This document shows positions 6,237 to 13,434 of a DNA stretch of 16,665 nucleotides, piece after piece (the stretch's first letter is position 1; every line of letters starts with the position of its first letter). The stretch covers positions 1-16,665 of the forward strand of contig JBGPNN010000052.1 of the NCBI GenBank assembly GCA_041487495.1, in the 5' to 3' direction. A program made the translations under genes and the position numbers. Source of the stretch: JBGPNN01 sp041487495 (GTDB taxonomy: Bacteria > Sysuimicrobiota > Sysuimicrobiia > Sysuimicrobiales > Humicultoraceae). The notes under the pieces were generated by a model. That model had not been told where the DNA came from and searched no databases. It saw only the letters and a list, made by a program, of their open reading frames with translations.

Positions 6237-7820
6237 ATGGTGATTCGCCGGCTCGTGTTTGTCGCCATTGCCGCGGTCGTCGCCTTTTGTGTGACTGCTC
6301 CGTCATTCGCCGGCCCAGCCGGGCCGCGCCCCACGCCCGTGCTCCGCGTTGGGACCAACAGCGAGCCGCCGGGCCTCGACATCCAGTGGCAGACGGCCAC
6401 GATCACACAGGACATCATGCAGCACGTCTACGAGTTCCTGTTCACGATGGACCGGAACCTCGACTTCAAGCCGATGCTGGCCGAGAAGATGGACGTCTCC
6501 AGCGACGGCCGAACGTTCACGATCCTGCTGCGCAAGGGTGTGCCCTTTCACAACGGCAAGGAGTTGTCCGCCGAGGACGTCATCGCGTCGATGGATCGCT
6601 GGGTGCGTCTGGATGCCCGCGCCAAGCGCTTCATGGAAAACCGCGAGTCGCTAACGGCCAAAGACAAGTACACCCTCGAAGTGAAATTCAAGCAACCCAA
6701 CGGCGCGTTTCTGTCGGCCATCGCCATCCATAATAATCTGCTGGCGATCATGCCAAAGGAAATCGTCGAGAAATACGCGAGCCCCGATCCTCGCGGAACC
6801 GAGATCAAGGAGGTCGGCGACCTGATCGGCACCGGCCCGTACCGGGTCGTCGAGTGGGCGCGCGACCGGCACGTGCGCCTGGTAAAGTTCGACAAGTACG
6901 TCTCGCGCAGCGACCCCGCGAGCGGCATGTCGGGCCAGCGGACGGCCTGGGCTCAGGAATTGCGGTTCGTCGTCATCAAGGATGACCTGACACGCCTGAA
7001 CGCCCTGATCGCCGGCGAGATCGACGTGGCGCACGTGTTGAACCCGGCGCAGTACGCGCAAGTACGGCTCAATGCGGCCGTCGATCCCTACATCGTCAAG
7101 CCTGGATCGGCGCCGGTCGGTGTCTTCAACAAGAGCCAGGGCAACATGTTCAGGAACGAGAAGCTGCGCAACGCCGCGCACTGGTCGATCGACTACAGCA
7201 AGGTCATGGCCGGGTCGTTCGACAACCCCCTCTTCTTCAGGGTGGCGCACGCGCTGGCGTCGCGCGAGTGGGGCTTTTGGTACAGCGAGGCGGGCCGGGA
7301 CTTCTATAACAAGCAGGACATCAACAAGGCAAAATCCCTGGCGGCCGAGGCCGGCTACAAAGGCGAACGGATCCGCTGGATCACGACCCGCGACTTCGAC
7401 TACATGTACCGCTCGGCATTGATCGCCTCCGAGCAGATGAAAGAGGCGGGGTTCAACGTCGAACTGATCGTCAGCGACTGGCCCACGGTGATCAGCAATC
7501 GGGGCAAGCGCGAAGCGTACGAGATCTTCTCCACGGGCATCGGCTTCGGCGGTGATCCGACCGCGACCGCGGCCTTCACACCGGAGTGGCCCGGCTTCTA
7601 CGATGACTCTGAGAACAACGCCAACTACAACGCCATGCTCACGACCGTGGATCCGGCGAAGCGCAAGCAGCTGTTCGCGGAGCAGCAGCGGCTGTTTTGG
7701 GTGAAGAACCCCTACCTCCGATTCGGCGAATTCTTTAGCTTCCGCGCCGCACGCAAGGACGTGAAGGGGATCTTCGCGCGCGGGCCGGGATTCTACTGGA
7801 ACGTCTGGATCGAAAGGTAG
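6237..7820 (+). CDS. ABC transporter family-5 (peptide/opine/nickel-type) solute-binding protein
   Basis: This 527-aa exported binding protein of the SBP_bac_5 (DppA/OppA) family captures the ligand and delivers it to the permeases encoded next. The first 25 residues form a signal peptide: MVIRR basic start, hydrophobic core 6-20, and APSFA before GPAG, fitting signal peptidase I. No lipobox is evident, although Cys18 lies in the core. Family features include VLRVGTNSEPPGLDIQ at the mature N-terminus, the DGRTFTILLRKGVPFHNG segment and LSAEDVIASMDRW, followed by GTGPYRVVEW and FGGDPTATAAF. The ATG at 6237 has AGGAGG ten bases upstream. The gene abuts dppB-like with no gap. The family binds peptides, oligosaccharides and other ligands, so the sequence alone does not give the substrate. 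The neighbouring hydrolase and kinase hint at a conjugated sugar or hydroxy acid. Confidence 0.94.
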   Translation: MVIRRLVFVAIAAVVAFCVTAPSFAGPAGPRPTPVLRVGTNSEPPGLDIQWQTATITQDIMQHVYEFLFTMDRNLDFKPMLAEKMDVSSDGRTFTILLRKGVPFHNGKELSAEDVIASMDRWVRLDARAKRFMENRESLTAKDKYTLEVKFKQPNGAFLSAIAIHNNLLAIMPKEIVEKYASPDPRGTEIKEVGDLIGTGPYRVVEWARDRHVRLVKFDKYVSRSDPASGMSGQRTAWAQELRFVVIKDDLTRLNALIAGEIDVAHVLNPAQYAQVRLNAAVDPYIVKPGSAPVGVFNKSQGNMFRNEKLRNAAHWSIDYSKVMAGSFDNPLFFRVAHALASREWGFWYSEAGRDFYNKQDINKAKSLAAEAGYKGERIRWITTRDFDYMYRSALIASEQMKEAGFNVELIVSDWPTVISNRGKREAYEIFSTGIGFGGDPTATAAFTPEWPGFYDDSENNANYNAMLTTVDPAKRKQLFAEQQRLFWVKNPYLRFGEFFSFRAARKDVKGIFARGPGFYWNVWIER

Positions 7821-8768
7821 ATGCGCGCGCACGTCGCGCGCCGGCTCCTGCTGCTCTTCCCCATGATGGTGGCCATCGCCACCATCGTGTTTCTCCTCGT
7901 GCACTTGACCCCGGGGGACCCGGCCGCGGTGCTCGCCGGTGAGGCGGCCGGCCCGCAGGACGTCGAGGCGATGCGGAAGGCGCTGGGTCTCGACCGCCCG
8001 CTACCGGAGCAGTACTGGACGTTCCTGTCTCGGCTGTTCACCCGGCTGGACATGGGCGAGAGTCTCTTCCTCAAGATGCCGGTCACGCGGGCGATCGTCG
8101 ACCGCCTGGAACCCACGATGCTTATGACGCTGTTGGCGGCGACCTTCTCGGTCGGGCTGGGTGTCCCGTTGGGCGTGGGCGCGGCCGTGCGGCACAACCG
8201 GGCGACCGACCGGGTGCTCATGGTCGTCGCGCTGTTGGGTCTGTCGATCCCGTCGTTCTGGCTGGGGATCAACCTGGCGATCGTCTTCGGATTGTGGATG
8301 AAGGTGCTGCCGGTGGCCGGGTACGCCCCGCTCGCCGAGGGGCTCTGGAGCAGCGTGCGCTACCTGATCTTGCCCGCGATGGCCCTGGGCCTTTCGGGGT
8401 CGGCGTTGATCGCGCGGATGATGCGCTCGTCGATGCTCGAAGTGCTTCGGATGGACTACGTGCGCACCGCGCGGGCCAAAGGCCTGAGCGAGCGGCTGAC
8501 CGTCTACCGCCACGCGCTGAAAAACGCGCTGCTGCCGACACTCACGGTCATCGGTCTGTCGATCGCGGGGCTGGCCGGCGGCGCGGTCATTGTCGAGACC
8601 GTCTTCGCCGTGCCGGGCGCCGGCATGCTCGTGATCAACGCGATCTCGCGCCGCGACTACCCGGTGATCCAGGGCGCGGTGTTGTTCTCGGCGCTCCTGT
8701 ATGTCGTCATCAACCTGTTCGTCGACCTGCTGTACGCCTACATCGATCCAAGGGTGAGGTACGACTGA
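7821..8768 (+). CDS. ABC transporter permease, DppB/OppB type
   Basis: This 315-aa inner-membrane permease is one half of the transmembrane channel for the preceding binding protein. The N-terminal helix (about 8-28) ends in the conserved LVHLTPGDPAAVLAG (26-40), and MGESLFLKMPVTRAIVDRLEPT (78-99) is typical of DppB proteins. Five further hydrophobic segments follow. The ATPase-docking EAA loop is DYVRTARAKGLSERLTVYRH (212-231) leading into ALKNALLPT. The family end DLLYAYIDPRVRYD is complete. The ATG directly follows the previous stop (TAGATG), with GAAAGG as a short-spaced ribosome site, so translation is probably coupled. Confidence 0.95.
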   Translation: MRAHVARRLLLLFPMMVAIATIVFLLVHLTPGDPAAVLAGEAAGPQDVEAMRKALGLDRPLPEQYWTFLSRLFTRLDMGESLFLKMPVTRAIVDRLEPTMLMTLLAATFSVGLGVPLGVGAAVRHNRATDRVLMVVALLGLSIPSFWLGINLAIVFGLWMKVLPVAGYAPLAEGLWSSVRYLILPAMALGLSGSALIARMMRSSMLEVLRMDYVRTARAKGLSERLTVYRHALKNALLPTLTVIGLSIAGLAGGAVIVETVFAVPGAGMLVINAISRRDYPVIQGAVLFSALLYVVINLFVDLLYAYIDPRVRYD

Positions 8769-9595
8769 ACTGGCTTCGCCTGCTGGTGCGCAACCAGACG
8801 GCGCTGGTGGGCCTGGTCATCATGCTGGTGATGACGGGCGCAGCCGTCTTCGCGCCGATCATCACCACGAAGGACCCGACAAAGATCGATGTTCCACACA
8901 AGCTGCGGCGGCCGGCGCGTGACGCCCCGATGGGCGCGGATCAGGTGGGCCGCGACACGTTTGCCCGGGTGCTGTACGGCGGGCGGCTGTCGCTCGAGGT
9001 CGGGGCCCTCACGGTGGTCTTCACGGGGCTCGGCGGCACGCTCATCGGCCTGCTGGCGGGGTACTACCGGCGCCTGGATCAGTGGATCATGCGGGCGATG
9101 GACGCGATGATGGCGTTCCCCGGCATCCTGCTGGCGATTGCCATCATGGCCATCCTGGGCCCGAGCGTCACCAACGTGATCGCGTCGCTGTCGGTGGTAT
9201 CGTTCCCCCGGTTCGCGCGCGTCGTGCGGTCGGCGGTGCTCGTGCTGCGCGAAGAGATCTATGTTGAGGCCGCCCGCGCGGTTGGGGCGCGCGACGGACA
9301 GATCATGCTGCGCCACATCCTGCCCAACTGCCTGTCGCCGATCATCGTGCAGTCCACATACGGCTTTGCCACGGCCGTCTTGAACGAAGCGGCGCTGTCG
9401 TTTCTGGGCGTCGGTGCCCCGCCGAGCGTGCCGTCGTGGGGCAACATCCTGGCCGAGGGCCGGCTGCTGGTTGCCGCTGCGCCCTGGCTGACCTTCTTTC
9501 CGGGCTTCGCCATCGTGCTCGTCGTGTTAGGCATGAACCTGCTGGGTGACGGTTTGCGAGACGCGCTCGATCCCAGACTGCGGGGGGCCTCCTGA
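8765..9595 (+). CDS. ABC transporter permease, DppC/OppC type
   Basis: This second inner-membrane permease subunit pairs with the DppB-like protein. It has an N-terminal helix (ALVGLVIMLVMTGAAVFAP), the family motif PMGADQVGRDTFARVLYGGR, and five more hydrophobic segments. The EAA loop YVEAARAVGARDGQIMLRH is followed by ILPNCLSPIIV. The end NLLGDGLRDALDPRLRG is typical. The start is uncertain. No ATG, GTG or TTG lies in frame between the upstream gene's body and GTG at 8786 (269 aa), which lacks a ribosome site. CTG at 8765 (276 aa) makes a 4-base CTGA overlap with the dppB stop, has GGGTGAGG about six bases upstream, and gives the more usual longer N-terminus, so it is listed here. The stop overlaps the next ATG (TGATG). 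Confidence 0.92.
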   Translation: MNWLRLLVRNQTALVGLVIMLVMTGAAVFAPIITTKDPTKIDVPHKLRRPARDAPMGADQVGRDTFARVLYGGRLSLEVGALTVVFTGLGGTLIGLLAGYYRRLDQWIMRAMDAMMAFPGILLAIAIMAILGPSVTNVIASLSVVSFPRFARVVRSAVLVLREEIYVEAARAVGARDGQIMLRHILPNCLSPIIVQSTYGFATAVLNEAALSFLGVGAPPSVPSWGNILAEGRLLVAAAPWLTFFPGFAIVLVVLGMNLLGDGLRDALDPRLRGAS

Positions 9596-10725
9596 TGGCC
9601 GAATACGATCTCCTGGTCCGCGGGGCGCACGTGATCGATACGGCACAGAGCCTCGACGGCCCGGCGGACATCGCCGTAAAAGACGGGCGCGTGGCCCGGA
9701 TCGGCGCGCTGGGGGGTGCCACGGCGGCACGTGTCGTCGACGCCGCCGGGCTCTACGCATCGCCGGGCTGGATCGACCTCCACGCGCACGTCTTCCACAG
9801 CGCCGGCGGCAACGGCGTGCATCCCGATCGCGAGGCCGGCGTCATGACCGGCGTGACCACCGCTGTCGATCCTGGATCCGCGGGCGCGAACCAGTGGGCG
9901 GGTTTCCGCGCGTACAACATTGACGTGGCGAAGACCCGTGTCCTGGCGTTCCTCAATGTGTCGATCTCCAGCGCTGCCCCGGGGATGCCGCGGCACGGGG
10001 CCTGGGAGAACTTCAACCAGCGGCTGACGATCCGGACAATCGAAGAGCAGCGCGACGTCATCCTCGGCGTCAAGGTGCTGGCGTCGCAGACGCACTGCGG
10101 CCTGATGGGTCTGGAACCCGTGAAGCTGGCCGTGCAGGCCGCGGACCTCACCGGTACCACCGTCATGTGCCACATCGGGCATGCGCCGCCGGTGATTCAG
10201 GATGTGCTGCACTTGATGAGACCAGGCGATATCATCACGCATTGCTGGCACGGCAAACCGGGCGGCATCTTAGGGCGAGACAAAAAGCCGATCCCCGAGG
10301 CCCTGGCCGCCGCTGCGCGCGGCGTCTTCTTCGACATTGGGCACGGCAATGCGAGCTTCGCCTTCGAGACGGCTCGCCGCGCGATGGACGCCGGGGTCCC
10401 CCTCCACGCGATCTCGACGGATATCCACCGCCTGTGCATCCGCGGGCCGGTCTTCGACATGGCAACGACGATGTCGAAGTTCCTCCACCTGGGGATGAGC
10501 CTGATAGACGTGGTTCGCCTATCGACGAACGGGCCGGCGGCCGCGATGGGCCAGGCGGGCACCCTCGGCAGTCTCCAGCCCGGCCGGGAAGCGGACATCA
10601 CACTCTTCCGCGTCGAGCAGGGCGAGTTCCAGCTGATGGACGCCGAGCGCAAGATCGAGCGGGCGACGCGACTGATCCGCCCCGTCTATACCATCCGCGC
10701 GGGAAGGATCTGCCTCCAGCCGTGA
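9595..10725 (+). CDS. Amidohydrolase-superfamily metalloenzyme, cog3964 type
   Basis: This 376-aa cytosolic metallohydrolase of the amidohydrolase/dihydroorotase-like superfamily has the full metal and catalytic set visible. It shows HxH at His63 and His65 (GWIDLHAHVF), probable carboxylated Lys160 (LGVKVLAS), His193 (MCHIGHAPP), His216 (ITHCWHG) and catalytic Asp276 (ISTDIHRL). The ends form the usual composite beta-sandwich. The GVFFDIGHGNASFAFETA segment is typical of cog3964 proteins. These are often labelled dihydroorotase or deaminase, but characterised members hydrolyse ester or amide bonds such as that of acetyl-(R)-mandelate. Homologues such as Enterococcus EF0837 sit beside DgaE-like PLP enzymes, as here. 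It probably cleaves an acyl or amide group from the imported compound (inference). The ATG overlaps the DppC stop by one base, and the 3' end overlaps the kinase start. Confidence 0.9.
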   Translation: MAEYDLLVRGAHVIDTAQSLDGPADIAVKDGRVARIGALGGATAARVVDAAGLYASPGWIDLHAHVFHSAGGNGVHPDREAGVMTGVTTAVDPGSAGANQWAGFRAYNIDVAKTRVLAFLNVSISSAAPGMPRHGAWENFNQRLTIRTIEEQRDVILGVKVLASQTHCGLMGLEPVKLAVQAADLTGTTVMCHIGHAPPVIQDVLHLMRPGDIITHCWHGKPGGILGRDKKPIPEALAAAARGVFFDIGHGNASFAFETARRAMDAGVPLHAISTDIHRLCIRGPVFDMATTMSKFLHLGMSLIDVVRLSTNGPAAAMGQAGTLGSLQPGREADITLFRVEQGEFQLMDAERKIERATRLIRPVYTIRAGRICLQP

Positions 10726-11876
10726 GTTTGGTCCTCGGCGTCGATCTGGGATCGAGCTGGTGCAAGGCGGGTCTTTACGATCTCGAGGGACACATGGTCG
10801 ACAGCGGCCGGGCCGATAGTCGGATCGGAGCGCTCGGCATCGGCGCGACTGACGAGAACCTGGAACACTGGTGGGCCGCGGTGATCGCGTCGGTGGGCGC
10901 GCTACGCTATCAAGATCAGGTGAGCGCGCTCGCCGTCTCGTGCCGCGGGTACTTCGGCACGTTGCTCGACGAGACGATGCACTCCGCCATGCCATTCAGC
11001 GTGCCACAGATCCCTCGCGATCTCTCCGCCCACGCGTCGGCGGGTTGGGAGCCCGGGGGCTTGTGGGCGCGGGCCTACGCGCCGATCATCGTGGCGAACG
11101 TCAAGTGGGTGCGCGAGCACCGTCCCGAAGTCCACGCCCGCATTCGCCGCGCGGGCGCGCTACACAGTTACATCATCTGGCGCTTGACGGAGCAATGGGT
11201 CACCGATCCCGCGAGCGGGCCGGGTGGTCTGCCCGATTGGCCCGAGGCGGCCATGGCGCTGTCGGGTCTCCCGCGGGTGGGTTTTGCGCAACCGCGGCCC
11301 GCCGAGGCGACGGTCGGGCCCCTGACCGCCCAGGCCGCCGCGGAGCTCGGGTTGCCGCCGGCGACACCGGTCGCGTGTGGTGGCCATGACGGGTCGCTGG
11401 CCAACCTCGGTGGTGGCGCGTACCGCATTGGGGACGCCATGATTACCCTGGGCACCAACACGGTGTTGCGCGTGGTCACCGGCTCACCCGTGGACGGCTG
11501 GTTTGGCTATCCGATCCCGCCCGGGATCTGGGCCTGGGTGCGCGGGGTGCCGGGTGTCGCCCCGCGCGTCGAGGCGGCGCGGGCGGGCGGCCGCGGAGCG
11601 TACAGCGCGGCGCTCGATGAGGTCGCGGCGGTCGTGCGGGATCTCACCGCCACTGCGGGCACGGCGGGGTTGTCGCCGCGACGGTTCCTCGTGACCGGTG
11701 GCCTGTCCAGCGTGCCGGCGGTGCGCCGGCGGCTTCGGCAGGTGCTGGGGCAACCGCCGATCTGGGTCGATCCGGAAGCGGGCATGCGCGGCGCGGCGAT
11801 ACTGGCGGCGATGGCCGCGGGCTGGTACAGGGATGTTCCCTCGGCGGCCGAAGGGATGCGCTATGTACACCTATGA
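10722..11876 (+). CDS. Short FGGY-family carbohydrate kinase-like protein
   Basis: This 384-aa protein resembles FGGY sugar kinases, which phosphorylate sugars or polyols with ATP. The N-terminal domain opens with phosphate loop VLGVDLGSSWCKAGLYDLEG. LHSYIIWRLTEQWVTDPASG (147-166) is the equivalent of the DYLRYRLTG region. VACGGHDGSLANLGGG carries probable catalytic base Asp223, and ITLGTNTVL (241-249) is the GTS-like adenosine loop. The C-terminal domain is reduced. The stretch normally holding LPYLxGERxP and the following helices is missing or greatly shortened between about 255 and 290. The ATP-site end remains: FLVTGGLSSVPAVRRRL, PIWVDPEAGMRGAAILAA. Typical members have about 480-510 residues. 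The frame is open and the ends conserved, so this looks like a natural short form, not a frameshift. The GTG start gives a 4-base GTGA overlap with the amidohydrolase stop. Activity and substrate are uncertain. Confidence 0.85.
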   Translation: MSLVLGVDLGSSWCKAGLYDLEGHMVDSGRADSRIGALGIGATDENLEHWWAAVIASVGALRYQDQVSALAVSCRGYFGTLLDETMHSAMPFSVPQIPRDLSAHASAGWEPGGLWARAYAPIIVANVKWVREHRPEVHARIRRAGALHSYIIWRLTEQWVTDPASGPGGLPDWPEAAMALSGLPRVGFAQPRPAEATVGPLTAQAAAELGLPPATPVACGGHDGSLANLGGGAYRIGDAMITLGTNTVLRVVTGSPVDGWFGYPIPPGIWAWVRGVPGVAPRVEAARAGGRGAYSAALDEVAAVVRDLTATAGTAGLSPRRFLVTGGLSSVPAVRRRLRQVLGQPPIWVDPEAGMRGAAILAAMAAGWYRDVPSAAEGMRYVHL

Positions 11877-13059
11877 GCGGTTGAACGTCCCCACGGTCAT
11901 CAATGCCAGCGGGATGATGACACATCTCGGTGGCGCCTCACTAGCCCCAGACGTCGCGCAGGCGATAGCGCAGGCCGGTCAGGCGCACGTAGATCTCGGG
12001 GTGCTGAAGCGCCGGGCGGGTGACGTGATCGCGGCATGGGCCGGCGCGGAGGCCGGATGGGTCACGTCGGGCGCCTCGGCCGGCATCGCGATCATGACCG
12101 CGGCCTGCGTGGCCGGTACCGATCCGGCACGTGTCGCCGCTCTCCCGGATGCCGTCTGGGAACCCCGCAGCATCCTGCTGCAGACCGGTCACGACGTCAA
12201 CTTTGGCGCCCCGGTCGAGCAGATGATCCGCATCGGCGGCGGCCGGCCCGTCCGCATCGGATGGGCAAACGCCTGCACGCCGGAACTGCTGCGCGCCTCG
12301 ATCGACGCGCGGACGGCCGCGATCTTGTTCGTCCAGTCGCACCACGCGGTTCAGAAAGAGATGGTCGGGCTCGATCAGGTCATCGCCATCGCGCACGCCG
12401 TGCACTGCGCCGTCCTGGTGGACGCCGCGGCAGAAGAAGACCTCACGCGATACGTTGCGATGGGCGCGGATCTGGTCACGTATAGCGGCGGGAAAGCGTT
12501 CGGCGGGCCAACGTCCGGTATCATCGTGGGCCGCTCATCCCGCATCGACGCCTGCCGGGCACAGGAGGCCGGGATCGCGCGGCCGATGAAAGTCGGCAAG
12601 GAAGCGATCATAGGATTGCTGACGGCCCTGGAACGCTACCTGCAGCGTGACGACGCCGCGCGTGAAACCGAGCAGCGGCAGATCTGCGACGCGCTGTTGG
12701 CGGGGCTGAAGGACCTGCCCTACACGAAGGTTCAACTGGCCGCTGACGAGGCGGGGCGCGCAATCACCCGTGTGGCCCTTTCGCCTTCATCCGATGTGTT
12801 GGGATTCGACGCTGTGACGCTGATGCGAGACCTGGGTACAGGCTCGCCTCAGATCTTCGTTCGGGGCCACCTGGCGAGCACCGGCACCATCCTGCTCGAT
12901 CCACGACCGCTGCGGCCATCCGATGTTCCAGTGGTCGTGAGGGCGATCCTCAACACCTACGAGCAACGCGGGAAGAAGACTACTTCTTGTGCTGCCGCTC
13001 GTACGTCGAGATCTTCTCGATCCGACCCACGTGCCGGCCGCCCTCGAAGGGCGTCGTGA
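11863..13059 (+). CDS. SelA/DgaE-like PLP-dependent lyase
   Basis: This 398-aa fold-type I PLP enzyme belongs to the SelA-like group that includes D-glucosaminate-6-phosphate ammonia-lyase (DgaE). Visible features are the N-terminus VPTVINASGMMTHLGGASLA (9-28) and the cofactor loop TSGASAGIAI (68-77). FVQSHH (156-161), PLP-pairing Asp187 (VLVDAAAEED), Schiff-base Lys211 (YSGGKAFGGPTSGI) and RPMKVGKEAIIGLLTALERY (240-259) follow. DgaE-type enzymes eliminate water from 2-amino-2-deoxy sugar acids and release ammonia, yielding a 2-keto-3-deoxy acid. That role here is inferred from family and neighbours. The ATG at 11863 overlaps the kinase by 14 bases, with AAGGGA about seven bases upstream. The natural C-terminus seems to be near Arg369. 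The last 27 or so residues (Arg/Ser/Ala-rich) come from reading antisense through the 3' end of rpiB, giving an 80-bp convergent overlap. Confidence 0.9.
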   Translation: MYTYERLNVPTVINASGMMTHLGGASLAPDVAQAIAQAGQAHVDLGVLKRRAGDVIAAWAGAEAGWVTSGASAGIAIMTAACVAGTDPARVAALPDAVWEPRSILLQTGHDVNFGAPVEQMIRIGGGRPVRIGWANACTPELLRASIDARTAAILFVQSHHAVQKEMVGLDQVIAIAHAVHCAVLVDAAAEEDLTRYVAMGADLVTYSGGKAFGGPTSGIIVGRSSRIDACRAQEAGIARPMKVGKEAIIGLLTALERYLQRDDAARETEQRQICDALLAGLKDLPYTKVQLAADEAGRAITRVALSPSSDVLGFDAVTLMRDLGTGSPQIFVRGHLASTGTILLDPRPLRPSDVPVVVRAILNTYEQRGKKTTSCAAARTSRSSRSDPRAGRPRRAS

Positions 13060-13429
13060 GGAAGGTCCTGACGATCTCCCTCGCGACCTCCGACCCCACG
13101 ATCCGGGCGCCGAGCGAGATGAGGTTGGCGTCGTTGTGGAAGCGCGCCAGCCGTGCCGTCGTCACATCGTGGACCACCGCGCAGCGGACACCCATGACCT
13201 TGTTCGCCGAAATCGCCTCGCCGTTGCCGGTGCCCCCGAAGATGATGCCTCGGTCGGCCTCACCGCGGGCCACAGCTTCGGCCACCGGGATGCAGAAATC
13301 CGGATAGTCGACGGGCTGGGGCGAGTTGGTCCCAAGGTCCCGCACTTCGTGCCCGAGTTCCAGCAGCAGCCGCGAGATCTCAGCCTTCAAGATCACACCG
13401 GCGTGATCTCCCCCAATCGCAATCCGCAT
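12980..13429 (-). CDS. rpiB: Ribose-5-phosphate isomerase B
   Basis: This 149-aa cytosolic enzyme interconverts ribose 5-phosphate and ribulose 5-phosphate. It has normal length, starting MRIAIGGDHAG with Asp8 and His9. The active-site loop is IIFGGTGNGEAISANKV (62-78). The cysteine of E. coli-type enzymes is absent, and Glu71 occupies the position used as base in actinobacterial RpiB (GGSGNGE). Phosphate-binding RFHNDANLISLGAR (96-109) is present. The ATG at 13429 has AGGTGAG just upstream and begins five bases after the YrdC-like stop, so the two are coupled. The 3' end is overlapped on the other strand by the PLP gene. In related genomes glyA follows here on the same strand; here an oppositely oriented block follows. 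Confidence 0.96.
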   Translation of the reverse strand: MRIAIGGDHAGVILKAEISRLLLELGHEVRDLGTNSPQPVDYPDFCIPVAEAVARGEADRGIIFGGTGNGEAISANKVMGVRCAVVHDVTTARLARFHNDANLISLGARIVGSEVAREIVRTFLTTPFEGGRHVGRIEKISTYERQHKK

Positions 13430-13434
13430 CGCGC

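Noticed and set aside
6651..7904. Minus-strand open frame of 417 codons opposite the solute-binding protein gene
   Set aside because: It is antisense to a well-supported gene with no ribosome site or recognisable domain.
10167..10721. Upstream extension of the FGGY-like kinase frame
   Set aside because: It overlaps the amidohydrolase throughout; FGGY homology begins at the GTG at 10722.
9595..10725. Annotation as dihydroorotase or adenine deaminase
   Set aside because: cog3964 proteins share the metal site but are known to be mislabelled this way; context is not pyrimidine or purine synthesis.
12973..12988. AAGAAG-ACTA-CTTCTT inverted repeat at the rpiB stop, considered as a bidirectional terminator
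   Set aside because: The stem is only six A/T-rich pairs, with no T-run on either side, and it lies within coding sequence of both genes.
3960..12995. GCACAAG present in opposite orientation at both ends of the inverted block, considered as recombination repeats
   Set aside because: Seven bases shared between two 80-base regions is about what chance gives.
11863..13059. Annotation as L-seryl-tRNA(Sec) selenium transferase (SelA)
   Set aside because: The length, context and absence of selB, selD or tRNA-Sec nearby fit the DgaE-like branch better.
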